Positions 18,750-31,837 of a stretch of DNA of 64,000 nucleotides are shown piece by piece. Made by a program: the position numbers and the translations under genes. A model generated the notes under the pieces. The model worked only from the letters and a program-made list of their open reading frames with translations, searched no databases and was not told where the DNA came from. Numbering within the stretch: position 1 is the first letter of the stretch; the number at the start of each line of letters is the position of its first letter. The DNA comes from Amoebidium appalachense (Eukaryota > Ichthyosporea): assembly GCA_963693365.1 (NCBI GenBank), contig CAVNZM010000016.1, positions 7,378,001-7,442,000 on the forward strand. Direction: 5' to 3'.

Positions 18750-18822
18750 CCAATGAAATAGAGGACACACATAAATGTAGATAATTCCTGCCCTACAATT
18801 GGGCCGGCCTCAAGGATATAAA
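18750..18822 (+). promoter_or_regulatory. Promoter of MCWS membrane protein gene: CCAAT boxes and TATAAA
   Basis: CCAAT at 18,750-18,754, inverted CCAAT (ATTGG) at 18,798-18,802 and TATAAA at 18,817-18,822, followed by an ATG at 19,000. This implies a 5' leader of roughly 150 nt. Confidence 0.65.
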
Positions 18823-18999
18823 CAACGCACACTGTTCACTTCACGCTTTGTGTGACTTTGTACGTGTGTAGTAAAGAAGTCTTAGTAGTCGTTTTGCGCA
18901 CTCATTGTGCTACGGCAACTGTAGCATTTCTGCATCTCAGTTTTTCATCACCAAACGAAACGAAATAGCAATCCTTCTCTGACACGAGACACCACGAAA

Positions 19000-19845
19000 A
19001 TGTGTTGGTCCTTTGAGGTTAGTGTTGCCGCAGGCACAATGGTGTACATTATGGTCCCCTTGCTGTGGCGCCGCAACAAGACCCCCCGTGACAGGTGGAA
19101 CGCCATCTTCCTGTCTGTGTTTGGCACCATGCAGTGGGTGGACGCCAGTCTGTGGCTGCTCTCCAAGCACGAGGACTTGTACACGTGCTCAGACACTAAT
19201 AAGTGGCTGAGCCGCTGGGGCCTGACGTTTATTGCCCTCGAGCCCATGGGCGCCCTGCTGGGCCGTGCATACGCAGAGAGGAGGTTGCCCTCGTGGAAGG
19301 AGTTTGTCATCTACGTGTTCACGTTCATGCTGCTGCCCGGTATTCCCAACAAGGTGTTCGGCCTGATGGGGGAGATGTGCAACGCACCGGCCTGCACCAT
19401 CCTCACCGAAAGCAACCATCTTATCATCTGTGCCGGCCACGGCACCAACGGCAACCACAAGTGCTGGATGGAACATCACTTCTTTGGTGATGCGCAGCAG
19501 GAGATTCCCCTGTCCCTTCGTGTGTTCTTCCTCCTGGGCATGGTTTACCCCTACCTGACCGCCCCCAAGCACCTGCTGCCCGGTATCGTGCACAGCGCCG
19601 TCCTCACCACCACCTGGACCGTGGGCCTCCTGTCTGACAGCCATGCAAGCATCTGGTGCCTGGCTAACGTGGCCCATTCCCTCGTCATGTTGGCCGATCC
19701 TTATCTGTTCCCCGTGGAGCCGAGCAAGGTTGGCCGGCCCCGGGCAGTCAGTCAGTCGCTGTATGCAAACGGTATGTCGCTGGTCAGCAGCATGGGCAAC
19801 GTTATCCTCTCATACAGAAAGGAGCACGCCCTGAAGATAGAATAG
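19000..19845 (+). CDS. MCWS-type multi-pass membrane protein (DUF5765-like), 281 aa
   Basis: Intronless gene. The protein begins MCWSFEVSVAAGTMVYIMVP, and an MCWS start followed directly by hydrophobic segments is, as I recall, a hallmark of an uncharacterised family (DUF5765-like) in algae, fungi and protists. I see about six to eight hydrophobic stretches, for example residues 8-23, 36-52, 73-90, 102-114, 171-186, 196-213 and 217-235. A Cys/His-rich loop lies at about 125-163 (CNAPACTI, CAGHGTNGNHKCWMEHH), possibly lumenal or metal-binding. No function is known to me. Start ATG at 19000 has TATA and CCAAT boxes upstream, and AATAAA follows 128 bp after the stop. It is divergent from the desaturase, but the 1.5-kb spacer gives no evidence of shared control. 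Confidence 0.85.
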   Translation: MCWSFEVSVAAGTMVYIMVPLLWRRNKTPRDRWNAIFLSVFGTMQWVDASLWLLSKHEDLYTCSDTNKWLSRWGLTFIALEPMGALLGRAYAERRLPSWKEFVIYVFTFMLLPGIPNKVFGLMGEMCNAPACTILTESNHLIICAGHGTNGNHKCWMEHHFFGDAQQEIPLSLRVFFLLGMVYPYLTAPKHLLPGIVHSAVLTTTWTVGLLSDSHASIWCLANVAHSLVMLADPYLFPVEPSKVGRPRAVSQSLYANGMSLVSSMGNVILSYRKEHALKIE

Positions 19846-19973
19846 GGGAAGGGGGGGGCCAGGAAGAAGCCACGATTGTATCGTCGGCAGTGGTCCGTGT
19901 GCATAAATGGGGTGTCCATATTAGCATGAAAGTTATCCGACCGCCAGTGAATTTAGTTACTGTGAATACTGCG

Positions 19974-19979
19974 AATAAA
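19974..19979 (+). terminator. Polyadenylation signal AATAAA
   Basis: AATAAA in GCGAATAAACTTG, 128 bp after the stop of the MCWS gene. Confidence 0.55.
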
Positions 19980-21055
19980 CTTGAGCAGCTTTTTACGAAT
20001 CTATGTGACTGTGCAACGTCACCCCCTGTCCGTGGGACCCCTATAGAAACCAACCTTTCCCTCTTTCCCCCCCTCCTCCTCCACACACACTCAAACATAA
20101 GCCCAGCACGTACCCTTTCAAGCCTGACTTCACATAAACACACCTGCACCGTCGGCTAATCCTATGCACATCAAGACCACACACACACACCGGGTTATAT
20201 AGAACCCCCCCTCTTCTCCCCCCAAACGGCCACCACAAACCACACGCCCCCACCTGCCTGTGTGGCTGTGCCCTTGCACTCTCTGACCAATATGCTGGAT
20301 TGCCACTGGGCACCAGGTCACCCCACAATTCCCCCTACAAACCTTTTAGATCTCAAACGGACACCTCACCTACAAAAGACGAGCACCCATGTGGTATCAT
20401 AGTATTGGGGGAATGCAGGTCAGGGGGGGGGGGTCAGCATGCCTGAAGGTGTGTGTGTGTGCCACAACATGTGTCTTCACGGTGTACATTTTGTGGTGCT
20501 GGTGGTGGTTGGAAGAGCAGAGAGACCGGGGGGAGGGCGGGGATGAAGTATCCGTGTGTGCAAGCCACTCTCCAATCTCCCCCCCCCCCAAAAAAAAATA
20601 CAGATACAGCCGAGGCAAAACCTCAGGCGCCCTGAGATATGGTGCGAGTTCGCTGGGGATATTGGTGCTACCAAAATGTAAGGGTGCTACTAAAAATAGA
20701 AAGATAAGAATGGAGTTTATCGAGACGGCTGTGGAGTGCGTGCATACGTAGTAAGAACCTTCATGTTGAACCGATAGTAATTATTCCTGGATGGGCCAAT
20801 CAGACTCTAGCGTTTATTTGTAGTAGACCAATCACAAGTCCCTGTTCCCATCTGGAATTGTCTGGTCCATGGCTGAGAATGTGAATCCCTCCCTGTGGGA
20901 GGAGTTCATACGTGAGACACACAGCTGACAGGTCTCAGCCTGTACAGTCTGCGCAATAGAGTGCTACCTTTTGCACCACTGTGGCTCAGCCCGCTACTTA
21001 TATAACTACTTGTCACCTTGTGGTGGTCATGATGGTTGGTGGGGGGCATGGGGCG

Positions 21056-21122
<67 letters not shown>

Positions 21123-21301
21123 GAGGGGAAGTGTGTGTGTGGGGGGGGGGGGTGTTGGAGTGCAGACTTACGCTCACTCCACTATATGTGTATGTTAGCT
21201 TTACAATTGGTTCCGTGTACATAGACACATGCTGACACTCGATCACCACATGCACATCTGCATAGTTGAGGAATGTTGCCAATTGTGTTTTGACTGCAAA
21301 C
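19980..21301. other. Intergenic with CCAAT motifs and a long G run
   Basis: No gene is recognised. CCAAT motifs lie near 20,796 and 20,829. A G run of about 60 nt occupies 21,059-21,119, and a shorter one follows at 21,141-21,151. Small open frames lack domain features. Confidence 0.5.
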
Positions 21302-21404
21302 GATTGGTTCACTGGTCCCAGAGATATCTAAATGAAAGTAACCAATCCGATTAGCGCCTGGCATCCGGATTACATTCCAGACTGCTGCCCCACGGGTATA
21401 TAAG
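21302..21404 (+). promoter_or_regulatory. Promoter-like cluster (two CCAAT boxes and TATATAAG)
   Basis: GATTGG at 21,302-21,307, CCAAT at 21,342-21,346 and TATATAAG at 21,397-21,404 reproduce the arrangement before the desaturase, MCWS and small minus-strand genes. The expected transcription start, about 30 bp on, falls at the beginning of a 13-bp tandem repeat. The gene it would drive is not identified. Confidence 0.5.
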
Positions 21405-21427
21405 CCACGTCTCTGCCAGGTGCAGAC

Positions 21428-21551
21428 ATGGAGTTCAGTCATGGAGTTCAGTCATGGAGTAAAGACATGGAGTTCAGTCATGGAGTTCAGTCATGGAGTT
21501 CAGTCATGGAGTTCAGTCATGGAGTAAAGACATGGAGTTCAGTCATGGAGT
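21428..21551. repeat. 13-bp tandem repeat ATGGAGTTCAGTC
   Basis: About nine copies of ATGGAGTTCAGTC with an ATGGAGTAAAGAC variant. Because 13 is not a multiple of 3, the array puts an ATG into every frame. From the first ATG (21,428) there is a 41-codon open frame ending at 21,550; another frame continues into poorly supported sequence. It lies just downstream of a promoter-like cluster. Confidence 0.9.
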
Positions 21552-22285
21552 TAACACACTGAAAGCAGTAAAAAAACGGGTCAGCGCCCAAGCGCGCCAC
21601 GACGAGGGCCTAGTCACAGCGGACTCTACTTCCAACAGGGGGGGGGGGGGGAGGGGAGGGAGGGAGGGGGGGGATGAGCCTTGGGGTCTGGGGAGGAGGA
21701 GGTATGCGTACGGATTTGGGGGGGTCGGGAGCTGTAGGTGCACCATTGCTAGTGCTGGGCACGCCAACATCATCAGTTCTTGCTCAGCGGCATTGACAAT
21801 AATTAGACCCGCTGATGATCAGAGTGGCCATTCGAAGTTTTCTTCCATCCGATGTTCCTCGAGCTCCCCCTCCCCCCCCACCTCCCCACCCCCCCACCCG
21901 GTTTCCTCACGCATCGGGTCACCGCAACCGCGCTCACACACGAACGTAGTACAACTCACAACACCACATGAAACCCTTTCCCCCTTATCACTGTCTGTAC
22001 AGACCTGAAGAGTGTCGTTGGTGCTTTCGAAATTCTCACCCCCCCTTCCTCCCCCCTCCCCCCCCCCCCCCCCTTCTCCCCCTCCCTCTTTGTGCCTTCC
22101 CCCCAACCCGCCCCCTCCCCCCCCCCCCCCCCTCCCCGCCCATTTCGGAATGGAAAAAAAAAACCTTCTGAAAGACAGAGGGGGGGAACCGTAAGCAACG
22201 GCTTTGTGGAATTGGAGTAAGCCTTGGCATTGTCAACGATGTGTTGAGAGGATATATCGATCGAGATGTACTCAAGTGGATTTGT
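21552..22285. other. Intergenic, G-rich then C-rich
   Basis: No convincing gene. 21,638-21,675 is G-rich; 21,860-22,140 is C/T-rich with runs of C. An open frame extends across 21,493-22,008 but its downstream half is low-complexity and domain-free. Confidence 0.4.
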
Positions 22286-22440
22286 GAGATAACCTGGTAT
22301 ATTCAACCATTTAGTGAGAGAACCTGGTATATTCAACCATTTCGTGAGATAACTGGTATGTCAAGCCGTCTAGTGAGTTAACCTGGTATATCCCACCATC
22401 TAGTCAGATAACCTGGTATATCCAACCGTCTAGTGAGAAA
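22286..22440. repeat. About 30-bp degenerate tandem repeat (AACCTGGTATATTCAACC)
   Basis: Five to six diverged units of GAGATAACCTGGTATATTC followed by AACCATTTAGT. It lies in otherwise unique, gene-free DNA. Confidence 0.75.
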
Positions 22441-24480
<2,040 letters not shown>

Positions 24481-24503
24481 ATATGCTGTATGGTATAGAT
24501 ATT

Positions 24504-24665
24504 TGCTGTGGCTGTAACCAACCTAATATCAGCACCTTGGCATGGCTGTGTCCAATAAAATATCAGCACCTTGGCATGGCTGTGTCCAATCAAATATCAG
24601 CACCTTGGCATGGCTGTGTCCAATGAAATAGCAGCACCTTGGCATGGCTGTGTCGAATCAAATAA
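24504..24665. repeat. 34-bp tandem repeat, each unit with a CCAAT-like motif
   Basis: Four units of TTGGCATGGCTGTGTCCAAT followed by AAAATATCAGCACC, with the last unit mutated to CGAAT. Each unit offers one CCAAT box, so this may be a tandem cluster of factor-binding sites or a chance minisatellite. Confidence 0.85.
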
Positions 24666-24895
24666 CAGCGTGCGAGCAGCGCAAGCATGTCCACCCAATC
24701 TGTCACCAACCACGGGACGGGCACGAGCTGAGGGCTATGAGGCCACGTGCATGGTTCTGTACCAGGCTGGCGAAAAGGAGGCGAGACCGAAGCCGTGCAT
24801 TTTTTTTTTTGGGTGGGGAGGGGGGGGGGGGGGGGGGGGGGGGAGAGGGGGGGGGAAGAGAAAGAGAGAAAGGAGAGAGGGGGAGGGGGAGAGAG

Positions 24896-24945
<50 letters not shown>

Positions 24946-25712
24946 GAGGAATTCCCCACAAGCGTTGCTCATACGTTTGATTGATCCTCTGGGTGGGCGC
25001 AAGTAACGCGTTGCTTTAACAGTGAAGGGTATTGATTACTTCATTACTTTGGCTGTTACTTTGAAGTACTGTGCGCTACTTGCACCCTCGATTACACTTG
25101 TTGGTTGCAACAGTGCTAACGCCTTCACTTACACGTTAATTTCATGTGTGGCTTTATGCACGCCATCGCTAACACAGTCACTTTCACGTGTGCTTTCATC
25201 TGTTCTACAAGGGTGCAAGTAACACATGTAATCGAATGAAGAAGTAACGGTTACTTACATGGCATTGTATACCTGTGGAAGGGGGGGGGGGGGGGGGGGG
25301 GGACCCAGGAGTAAAGCGGTTGAACGATGTCAGACTGAAAAGGTCAAGGTTCGAAACAAAATGCAGTTTGTGTGTGTGTGTGTGTGTGTGGTTTGTGTAC
25401 ATCTACACACACATATATAGCATGACTTTGAAGTTTGTAGATTCGTGTTCAGCTCTCTCAGCTGTCTCAATAGCCTTTGTTTGTGTTCGATCATTTCTCC
25501 TGTTTCTCACCCCCGATTCTCTCTCCCTCTCTCCCTGTGCACACTCGAGACATCTTGCTGATCTTTCTCTGTGACGTCCGTGTTGCACAGGTGATGATAG
25601 AGCAGAAACACTTTTACCCTTCTCCATTTTTATTGTCCCAAGTAATTGGGTACCTAGGTTATCGTTTCTCTCTTTGGCCGAAGTAGGCACTCAAGTCCGG
25701 ATCGTTCGTAAT

Positions 25713-25790
<78 letters not shown>

Positions 25791-25890
25791 GCGTGTGCGT
25801 GTGCGTCCTTGCGTGCGTGCGCGCGCGCGCGCGCGTGTGTGTATCACGGTGTGTTGTGTTTGTGTGTTTTGTGTGTGTGCGTGTTGCCAT

Positions 25891-25925
<35 letters not shown>

Positions 25926-26323
25926 ATGGTCGGGGATTCGTGCAAACCATGGGGATTTGAAAGGGAGGACAAAGGAATGAAAAGAACGAGGTTGTTGTAA
26001 GTAAGATCCGATCGTGGCTAGTAATTATGAGTAACAGCATTGTTACAGACGGGAAAGAAAAGGATATCAAAAAAAAAAAAAGGTAAGAAAAAAAAATCTG
26101 GAACATAATCTCACTGTCCACCATAACCCAACCACCTTCCGTTCCGAACCCCGTACACATGTCCGTTTTGTTGGTCTCGTATGTGTGCATGATACACGGT
26201 CCATGCACTTATTTGTCACAATTTGGTGAAAGTGGACGTGGCAGTTGCATAGTGGAGTCCATGTAAGTATGCCTGTGTGTGTGAGTACTTTGCATTTGCA
26301 TGCAAGTCTGTGCCTGTGTGTGC

Positions 26324-26358
<35 letters not shown>

Positions 26359-27092
26359 ACGGTGCGTGTGTGCACGTGCGTGCGTGACTGTGTGAGTGTG
26401 TGTGTAAATGTGTGTGCATGTGTGCGTGTGTATGATCACACACGGTGTGTGTCTCGATCTGTGCACATGTGTGTGTGTGTGTATAAAAGACAGTGGGTTG
26501 TCTCAATCTATGTGTGTGCGTGTGGGCGTGGGTGTTCACACGTGAATGTGTGTGAAATGTGAGAATTCATCACGTGATTGATGTATTAATCATTACTGCT
26601 GAACACCGTTTGCCTCAATAACCTGTCCCAGTACAACCATCTTTGTTGTGTGTGCAGTATCTCAGGGCGTGCATGCATGTGCATGTGTTGATGGTGTGGG
26701 TTCGATCACATGTGAGCTTTGTTCAGCAGACCGATTGGTTTTCAGAACTGTTTTATTGGTGCACCTTAAAAGATGAGAAGCTGAAACACCAACATGGTGC
26801 CAGCAGAGTGCACAGGCGGCATCCTGTGTATCACGTGTGTAAATTTTATAAGGGGGCATTCTCGGCCCCTGTTCGCGTATGGCACGCCCAGCGTGCATTT
26901 TAAAATGAGCATAACAGTCAGAACACAGCGCCGGCACTGCGGATTAATATTGGCAGAAAACATTGTGGTGTTGACCAGAAGAAACTCAGTCTGGTAACGG
27001 ACATTCGACGAAAAAGTAAGCATATGAGCCCTGTAGATGTTGCGCCAAGGCTGGGCGGGGCGTAGGTTTGTACATAAGCTTGTTGCAGTGGT
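24666..27092. other. Gene-poor region with simple repeats
   Basis: G runs at 24,818-24,860, 24,930-24,947, 25,280-25,301 and 25,890-25,924; (GT)n with (GC)n at 25,717-25,845; more GT-rich DNA at 26,270-26,490. Short tracts at 25,500-25,680 and 26,640-27,000 are of normal complexity but show no recognisable product. Confidence 0.5.
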
Positions 27093-27320
27093 TTAGTGGA
27101 GGGGCACACGGGGGGATGACGAGTAGATGTCAAACGAGCCTGCAGCAACAATGCGGCCGCATGAAATCGATGGCCGGCGAATTTCCTGGGCTGCGGCCGC
27201 GGGGATGGCCATGGTCTTGCTGGCGGGGGCAATGCTCTTGCGCTCAGCAGAGGTGAGGGGGGCGGTCATGACACCGGCATGGTCGCAGCACATATCGTCG
27301 ACAAACTCGAAGCGAACCAT
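27093..27320 (-). CDS. Small hypothetical protein, 75 aa
   Basis: Open frame on the minus strand from ATG at 27320 to a stop at 27093, beginning MVRFEFVDDMCCDHAG and continuing with TSAERKSIAPASKTMAIPAA. Codon choice in the first two thirds is GC-ending, like the confirmed genes here. A consensus TATATAAA lies 80 bp upstream and CCAAT boxes beyond it, so transcription is likely. I recognise no domain. The C-terminal third has less coding-like codons, so the frame could be a first exon with a donor before the stop, giving a longer spliced product. Confidence 0.5.
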   Translation of the reverse strand: MVRFEFVDDMCCDHAGVMTAPLTSAERKSIAPASKTMAIPAAAAQEIRRPSISCGRIVAAGSFDIYSSSPRVPLH

Positions 27321-27400
27321 TTTGAAGGTGGGAGGAGATCCGAAGGAGAGGAGAAACATGTGTTGAGTTGGCTGTGTGATGAAATACGAAAAAGCGGGGC

Positions 27401-27524
27401 TGTTTATATACCCGCCACATGGCATGGGGGATTTTTGGCTGGGCCCGTAGCCATCCATGACTTAGATGAGATATGATTGGCTGATGAGCTTTGGATGTTT
27501 GCGACATAAGGCTTTTCAACCAAT
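27401..27524 (-). promoter_or_regulatory. TATA and CCAAT promoter of the 75-aa gene
   Basis: On the minus strand GGGTATATAAACAGCC spans the TATA box (27410-27401). CCAAT is at 27480-27476, and a second motif, inverted (ATTGG on the minus strand), lies near 27,520. Confidence 0.6.
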
Positions 27525-28852
27525 AGGAGCAAGGGCAAAAGCAGTAAGGTATGAAAGTGGCTCATGAAGATAAACTGGTTTGCAAAGGAGCATATTCCGA
27601 TGATGATATTTATTCAATCGATGCAGCTTTTCAGTTGAAGTGTCAGACGTCCACAAAGTATATTACCTATGCAAGCTTGCTTGTCGCGAGCAATCCGATT
27701 TAAAGGAAAATGATCCTTCTAGATGAGAATAAAACTCTTGAATACTATTGAGCCATCCAAATATTAATTTTTTTGTAAAAAAAAATAGGTCGACGTCCAG
27801 GGGCAGCGAAGAACGGCGCCGGGGCCCGAGCCTCCCCGGCCTCAGGGGTTGAATTACGACCCCAAACCGCCGGCGTATTTACGATTAAGCTCAGGGGGTC
27901 AAAACGAGTAACGCCATGAGGTGCTGTATTGGTTTTTCGTAGCAGTAAAATAGGGCACGATAGTGTATTTTAGTGTTTTTCATACAGATTTTAAAGGTAA
28001 AAGGTGGTCTGGTCGTTATTTTGGCACTCCAGAGCGGAATATGAAGCCCTGTGTTGTCACTCAGCCGGGGTGTGTAATTGATAAGGGAGTGTAGTCATCA
28101 ATTTTAATAACATAGGGGGTCTATACGAGTCGTAAATCAAACTAACCCCGCCAACACGATTCAGTATGCACTTGTTACTGGATAACTCGTGAAGTTTTTA
28201 TTGTCTTCTCAGTATGCCGTGCATACTTGCATATCTTTCCGTCGAATAAATCCAGTCAAAAGAAAAAAAAACACGATTTACAAATTTCGACAAAACGATT
28301 GCGTGTAAGGTAAAACGGGCAGCGCAGTGAAAACCCCACAACCCCTGCCCATATACAAAAGCAAAAAAGGAAAAGCATAGCCGCCACAGTGAGCCAATAG
28401 GAGCATTTAGTGATCAGAGCCGAAATCATGCGGCGAGTTTTTGCTACCTTCGCAATAGAGCTATTGGCCTAAAAAAGAGCCCTTCATAACTTGGCGGTAC
28501 ATGACATATATAGGGTTATATACAAAGTTTACAAAAGACAGCGCCATAATTTTCAATGTTATTAATACTTAAACACATAATTTCAAATAAGTTTATTATT
28601 TTTGAAAAAAAGCTCTTAGAAGAAAAACAGAACGTGCACTTTGGAACCCTTTTTTTGGTAGAATTATATAATATTGTTATTTCTTCTGATTGGGTATTGC
28701 CTGATAATTATCATGTCTAGCTCTATCCAAGAAAAAAAGCGCCAGATGGGAACACGTGGTGCTTCTTACAGATTTGTTGAGCCAATCGCATGATTTACAC
28801 CGAAAATGCTTGAGAGGGGCAAATGCTTTTGTGTCACAGGCTCACAGTTTGT
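27525..28852. other. AT-rich intergenic DNA
   Basis: About 1.3 kb of AT-rich unique sequence with A/T runs, a GC-rich island at 27,790-27,870, and CCAAT motifs near 28,394 and 28,783. It is nearly devoid of microsatellites. No coding region is seen. Confidence 0.5.
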
Positions 28853-28960
28853 ATTTTTTTTTAATAATGACTTTATTGATGTGCTCATTGAAATTTTTTG
28901 TATTTATTATTATGAAGGATCTCATCCCACATGTGCTGTATACAAAATAGAACACCGTAT
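28853..28960 (-). mobile_element. Non-LTR retrotransposon 3' tail (copy 3)
   Basis: The minus strand reads ATGAGCACATCAATAAAGTC followed by ATTATTAAAAAAAAA, matching the 3' ends at 37,293 and 39,413. Upstream sequence is AT-rich without a recognisable coding remnant, so this is a severely truncated copy. Confidence 0.7.
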
Positions 28961-29079
28961 GACCAGATGTTTCAGTTGACGAGAAAAAATAAAGGTGAGC
29001 AGTAACAGAAAAAAAGAGTAGATTTCCGACACAGAAAACTATCAGGAAAATTGGAAACTCAGCGCGTCCATCCATTTTG

Positions 29080-29125
29080 GGGGGGGGGGGGGGGAGGGGC
29101 CGGGTGTGTGTGTGTGTGTGTGGGT

Positions 29126-29156
<31 letters not shown>

Positions 29157-29860
29157 GGCACTGCCCGAGGCAGGCACATACATGCACACACGTACACGTA
29201 CGCACACGCACGCACGCATACACACACACGCACACGCGCACACACGCACACACACGCACACACGCACACACACGCACCCACGCACACACACGCACCCACG
29301 CACACACGCGTACGCACACTACACGCGCACACACTCAAACACGCGCGCACGCCGTACACACACACACACGCACACACCCACACACACACACACACACACA
29401 CACGAACACATACACACGTGGCACACGTAGTTATTAACAGTGCAAGGTAATACGGTGAGCACACGTGCCATTGTTTGCTTTCTACGACAATAACGTTCTA
29501 ATTAATATGTAATAACACGTCAATTGTTATATTAAATTAGTACAGGTCAATACCGTGAACTGTGAACGTGTGGCTGTGTGAGGAGTGTGTGAGGTTGGTT
29601 TCGTGCCTTTTATTGTGGCACCTTGTTTTTTCTCCACTGTGGGGAATTGTTGCAACGTCATGTGTGTGCATGTGTGTGTGTGTGCGTGTGCTACGGTGCG
29701 TGCGTGCGTGTGTGTATGTGTGTATGTGTGTGTGTGTGTGCGTGTGTGCGTGTGCGTGTGTGTGGGACGTAGGTGGCCGGGCGTGTGCATGCGCGCGCGC
29801 GCGCGTGTGCATGTGTTCATGTGTGTGTGTGTATGTATGTGTGTGACGTGTGTGTGTGTT

Positions 29861-29929
<69 letters not shown>

Positions 29930-29999
29930 TTGTATGTGTGTGTGTTGTGTCTGCGTGTGTGTGGTGTGTGTGTGTGTGTGTGTGTGTGTGTCTGTGTGC

Positions 30000-30083
<84 letters not shown>

Positions 30084-30150
30084 ACTTGTGTCCGTTTTTG
30101 CGTCGGGGGGAGAGGGGGAGGGGGGGAGGAGGGGGGGGGGGCATCATTGT
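29080..30150. repeat. G runs, (CA)n and (GT)n block
   Basis: G runs at 29,080-29,096 and 29,126-29,155, CA-rich DNA at 29,170-29,420, then GT-rich DNA at 29,660-30,083 with a pure (GT)n core at about 30,008-30,083. The CA-rich and GT-rich halves are complementary and flank about 200 bp of unique DNA. Confidence 0.85.
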
Positions 30151-31703
30151 TGGCGCTCAGAACTGTTGAGAGTGTGTAAACCGTTCACAGGTGTCGACAT
30201 TTGACAGAGCCAGCTCAGGTTATTCGCGCCCTTTTCAGCCCGGCGGCTCCACGGCACCATGATGGAGATTGTGCACAGAATGACGTCACCAATGTTTCAG
30301 TGAGTATGGATATTTTCAGGGATGTGCTTGTTCGGTTAATGGTGGCCCCTCGGTGTTATAACCTGCTTTTCTCCGTTTATCGGAGCGATCAACCAATCAA
30401 TGGGCATAGAACCAAAAAGCCTCAACGTATGATACAATCGCAGGCGAAAATTTTGCTACCCCCTCCATCCTTCCCCCACCCTTAACCTCCTCCCCCCCCC
30501 CCCCCCCTCGCGCCCTGGGCCCCCCTCTTTCCCCCTCAATCATTCCCCCTCCCTCCCCCTCCCCCCCCCCCCTGGGCTCACCCCACCCACCCCCCCCCCA
30601 ACCTTTACTGCCCACGGCATTGCACCAACCCGCTTGCGCATTTCTATGTTTCTTGCAGCTTATATTGATACAATATGAATGACTTAAACACAACACCTCA
30701 GTGACATGGGGCACCCATGGTACCTTGGCACGTGGCACACCACATTTCGGCTTGGGCATTGGCCTCAGATAAACTAGCATGGGTCTTGATGGCCAATCAG
30801 GTGCATGCATGGGGCACCAAATATGGTATTCGTCGGGTGGCTCATGTGTGAGATGCTTTGCTTTGATGGGAATCACAGTAGAAGAGGAGGGAGAGTCTTA
30901 CGGGGGTTACACCATGCAGACCGTATTTGATTGGATGGGGTGGGCCACTGACCGCAAAGCTGCACTAAGGTGTGACCAAGTGATGAGGAGAGAGGGAAGG
31001 GGGGAGGGGGGGGAGGGGGGCAGTTGATAATTTTTTCTGAGGGTGATTGAATACGGGGGGAAAGGGGGGGGGGGGGGGGGAGAGGGGGAGGGGAGGGAGG
31101 GGGGAAGAGAGAGAGAGAAAGAGAGTGAGTGGGAGGTGGGTTGGTGTGTGGTTGTGTTGGGGGGGGGAGGGGGGGCATTTGGATGGGAGGGCATAAGGGG
31201 ATTCTTGGATTTGCAAATGTGGTTGCTGGTTCGATTGATAGGTGTGAGTGACTGCCCTCTTCTGAGCAAAGGGGGGGATGGGTGGGCCGGATCGGATTGC
31301 AGGCCGCGGACCCTAGGGGCCGTCCCTTCCCCCGTCCCTCCCCACTTCCCCGAGGGCCCTCCCCTTCCCCAAAGACGTGAATCGTGCTGGCCCATACACA
31401 CACAAACACACAAACACCCTACCTTTGCATAGTAAAACGAAAGAATAGATATTGCACATGCAAACCGTTCACAGCACCATGGCATACATGTAGAGTATTA
31501 CAGAGCGCGCATGCACGCAACCCCTGCATACATCATTGTTCGATTAGAAGAGATGAAAAAATTCTATCCCCTTCCTCCCCCCCCCCCTCTCCCTATCCCG
31601 CAAAGCACACCAACACACACACCTCCCAACCTCTATGCGGGTTCCCTTTTAGCTTTTATACAAAGCCAAATCCACTCGTGTCCGACCGGTTTCCATCCCC
31701 CCC

Positions 31704-31770
<67 letters not shown>
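30151..31770. other. Gene-poor region with C-rich and G-rich tracts
   Basis: C-rich 30,460-30,600, G-rich 30,990-31,180, C run 31,699-31,720 and (CA)n 31,721-31,777. CCAAT motifs occur near 30,392 and 30,793. No conserved gene is recognised, although exons of the gene ending at 31,837 could be hidden here. Confidence 0.4.
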
Positions 31771-31778
<8 letters not shown>

Positions 31779-31837
31779 CCGCCCCTGTTGACAGCACCGA
31801 TGACTTTGACAATTTTGACGACTTTGGCAACTACTGA
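31779..31837 (+). CDS. Candidate terminal exon ending in an acidic Asp/Phe-rich peptide
   Basis: After C-run/(CA)n-AG, the same acceptor style as FARSB and the E2, an open stretch encodes APVDSTDDFDNFDDFGNY and stops with TGA at 31,835. The acidic-aromatic tail looks like a protein C-terminus. Upstream exons were not identified, so both the gene and this exon remain tentative. Confidence 0.3.
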
